From assembly GCA_913776825.1 (NCBI GenBank), contig CAJYPV010000010.1:1-64000 (forward strand): 64,000 nt of DNA. The letters run 5' to 3'. Position 1 is the stretch's first letter; every line of letters starts with the position of its first letter. Source of the stretch: Burkholderiaceae bacterium. Its GTDB lineage: Bacteria; Pseudomonadota; Gammaproteobacteria; Burkholderiales; Burkholderiaceae_C. Both the position numbers and the translations under genes were made by a program. The notes below the pieces were generated by a model. It was not told where the DNA came from. It worked only from the letters and a program-made list of their open reading frames with translations, and did not search any database. This document shows positions 63,313-64,000 of this stretch, piece by piece.

Positions 63313-64000
63313 ATGACCGAGGCGCAGATCATCGTGCTCGCCACGCCGATCTTCTTCCTCCTGATCGGCCTCGAGTTTGTGGTGGGACGGCTGCGCGGAC
63401 GCCCCACCTATCGGCTCAATGACGCGCTCAGCAGCATCAGCCTGGGCATGCTCAGCCAGGTGGTGGGCGTGCTCACCAAGCTCTTCACGCTGGGCCTCTA
63501 CACCTGGGTCTTCGAGCATGCCGCGCTGTTTCGGCTCGATCCTGGGGCCTGGTGGGTCTGGCTGAGCGGCCTGCTGCTCTACGACTTCCTCTACTACTGG
63601 CATCACCGACTCGGCCACACCACCGCGCTGTTGTGGGCGGCGCATGCGGTGCATCACCAGAGCGAGGACTACAACCTCTCCACGGCGCTGCGCCAAACCG
63701 GCAGCGGCTGGCTGGTGGGCTGGCTGTTCTACATCCCGATGGCGCTGCTGGGCTTCCCGCCGCTGGTGTTCGCGGTCGTGGCGCTGGTCGATCTGCTCTA
63801 CCAGTTCTGGGTCCATACCCAACAGATCGATCGCCTGGGCTGGTTCGACCGCTGGTTCTGCTCGCCGTCGAATCACCGGGTGCATCACGCGGTGAACGAT
63901 CCCTATCTGGACCGCAATTACGGCGGGATCCTGATCCTCTGGGACCGTCTGTTCGGCACGTTTCAGGAAGAGCTGCCGCAAGAGCGCTGCGTCTACGGCA
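63313..64000 (+). CDS. Sterol desaturase/fatty acid hydroxylase family membrane protein (3' end outside window)
   Basis: A partial frame of 229 codons, open at the window edge. It has several membrane helices and the three His clusters of the di-iron membrane hydroxylase family: DFLYYWHHRLGH, HAVHHQSEDYN and NHRVHHAVND. This family inserts a hydroxyl group or double bond into lipids or sterol-like substrates in the membrane. The substrate here is unknown. The start ATG is 5 bp after the phosphatase stop, so it is probably in the same transcript. Confidence 0.85.
   Translation, partial: MTEAQIIVLATPIFFLLIGLEFVVGRLRGRPTYRLNDALSSISLGMLSQVVGVLTKLFTLGLYTWVFEHAALFRLDPGAWWVWLSGLLLYDFLYYWHHRLGHTTALLWAAHAVHHQSEDYNLSTALRQTGSGWLVGWLFYIPMALLGFPPLVFAVVALVDLLYQFWVHTQQIDRLGWFDRWFCSPSNHRVHHAVNDPYLDRNYGGILILWDRLFGTFQEELPQERCVYG

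Overview
This GC-rich window looks like chromosome from a betaproteobacterium of the order Burkholderiales, probably near Roseateles/Mitsuaria. That placement is an inference from gene families and gene orders (argS-SPOR-dsbA, metX-metW, lptD-surA-rsmA, a DUF1840 protein, glcB beside a LysR gene), not from a database search. I see no rRNA, tRNA, insertion sequence, prophage, origin or CRISPR array. Most of it is housekeeping DNA with tightly packed genes, many joined by ATGA- or TGATG-type overlaps.

Layout. 1-5 kb: the end of a CorA-type transporter, a 0.5-kb gene-free stretch, a periplasmic glutathione peroxidase, a ferritin-like diiron protein, and malate synthase G with a divergent LysR gene. 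6-14 kb: a DUF2214 membrane protein, a PsiF-repeat protein, a Ser/Thr kinase fused to a cyclic-nucleotide-binding-like domain, argS-SPOR-dsbA, a GNAT acetyltransferase and two GST-like proteins. 14.5-18.5 kb: sppA, then metX-metW behind a SAM-II riboswitch with its own terminator. 18.6-24.5 kb: an M14-type deacylase, a monoacylglycerol-lipase-like hydrolase, an M20 peptidase, a LysR regulator and an AmgK-like sugar kinase. 24.6-29.3 kb: lptD-surA-rsmA for outer-membrane assembly and rRNA methylation. 29.4-30.5 kb: a small locus with a secreted guanyl-specific (barnase-type) RNase and a barstar-type inhibitor. 30.9-36.2 kb: malic enzyme MaeB divergent from a PAS histidine kinase/FixJ-type response regulator pair. 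36.3-38.5 kb: thiL, pgpA, a perfect (GACTGC)12 microsatellite, and pncC.

38.6-50.8 kb is the most distinctive region. It is a carbohydrate-uptake locus with a LacI regulator, a flavin-dependent tryptophan-halogenase-like protein, a TonB-dependent receptor, an ABC binding protein with two permeases (no ATPase nearby), a GH1 beta-glucosidase and a glucokinase. The receptor promoter overlaps a perfect 14-bp palindrome, with a second degenerate copy 24 bp away. Together these suggest import of a beta-glucoside through both membranes, cytoplasmic hydrolysis and phosphorylation of glucose. The halogenase-like enzyme is the unexplained member.

50.8-58.4 kb: an M13 metalloprotease, then an enoyl-CoA hydratase, a 3-hydroxyacyl-CoA dehydrogenase, an IclR regulator and a 3-oxoadipyl-CoA-type thiolase, which fits a beta-oxidation-like catabolic module. 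58.5-64 kb: an HD-GYP protein overlapping a degenerate-GGDEF/intact-EAL protein (c-di-GMP degradation), a DUF1840 protein, a histidine phosphatase and a partial sterol-desaturase-family protein cut by the window end.
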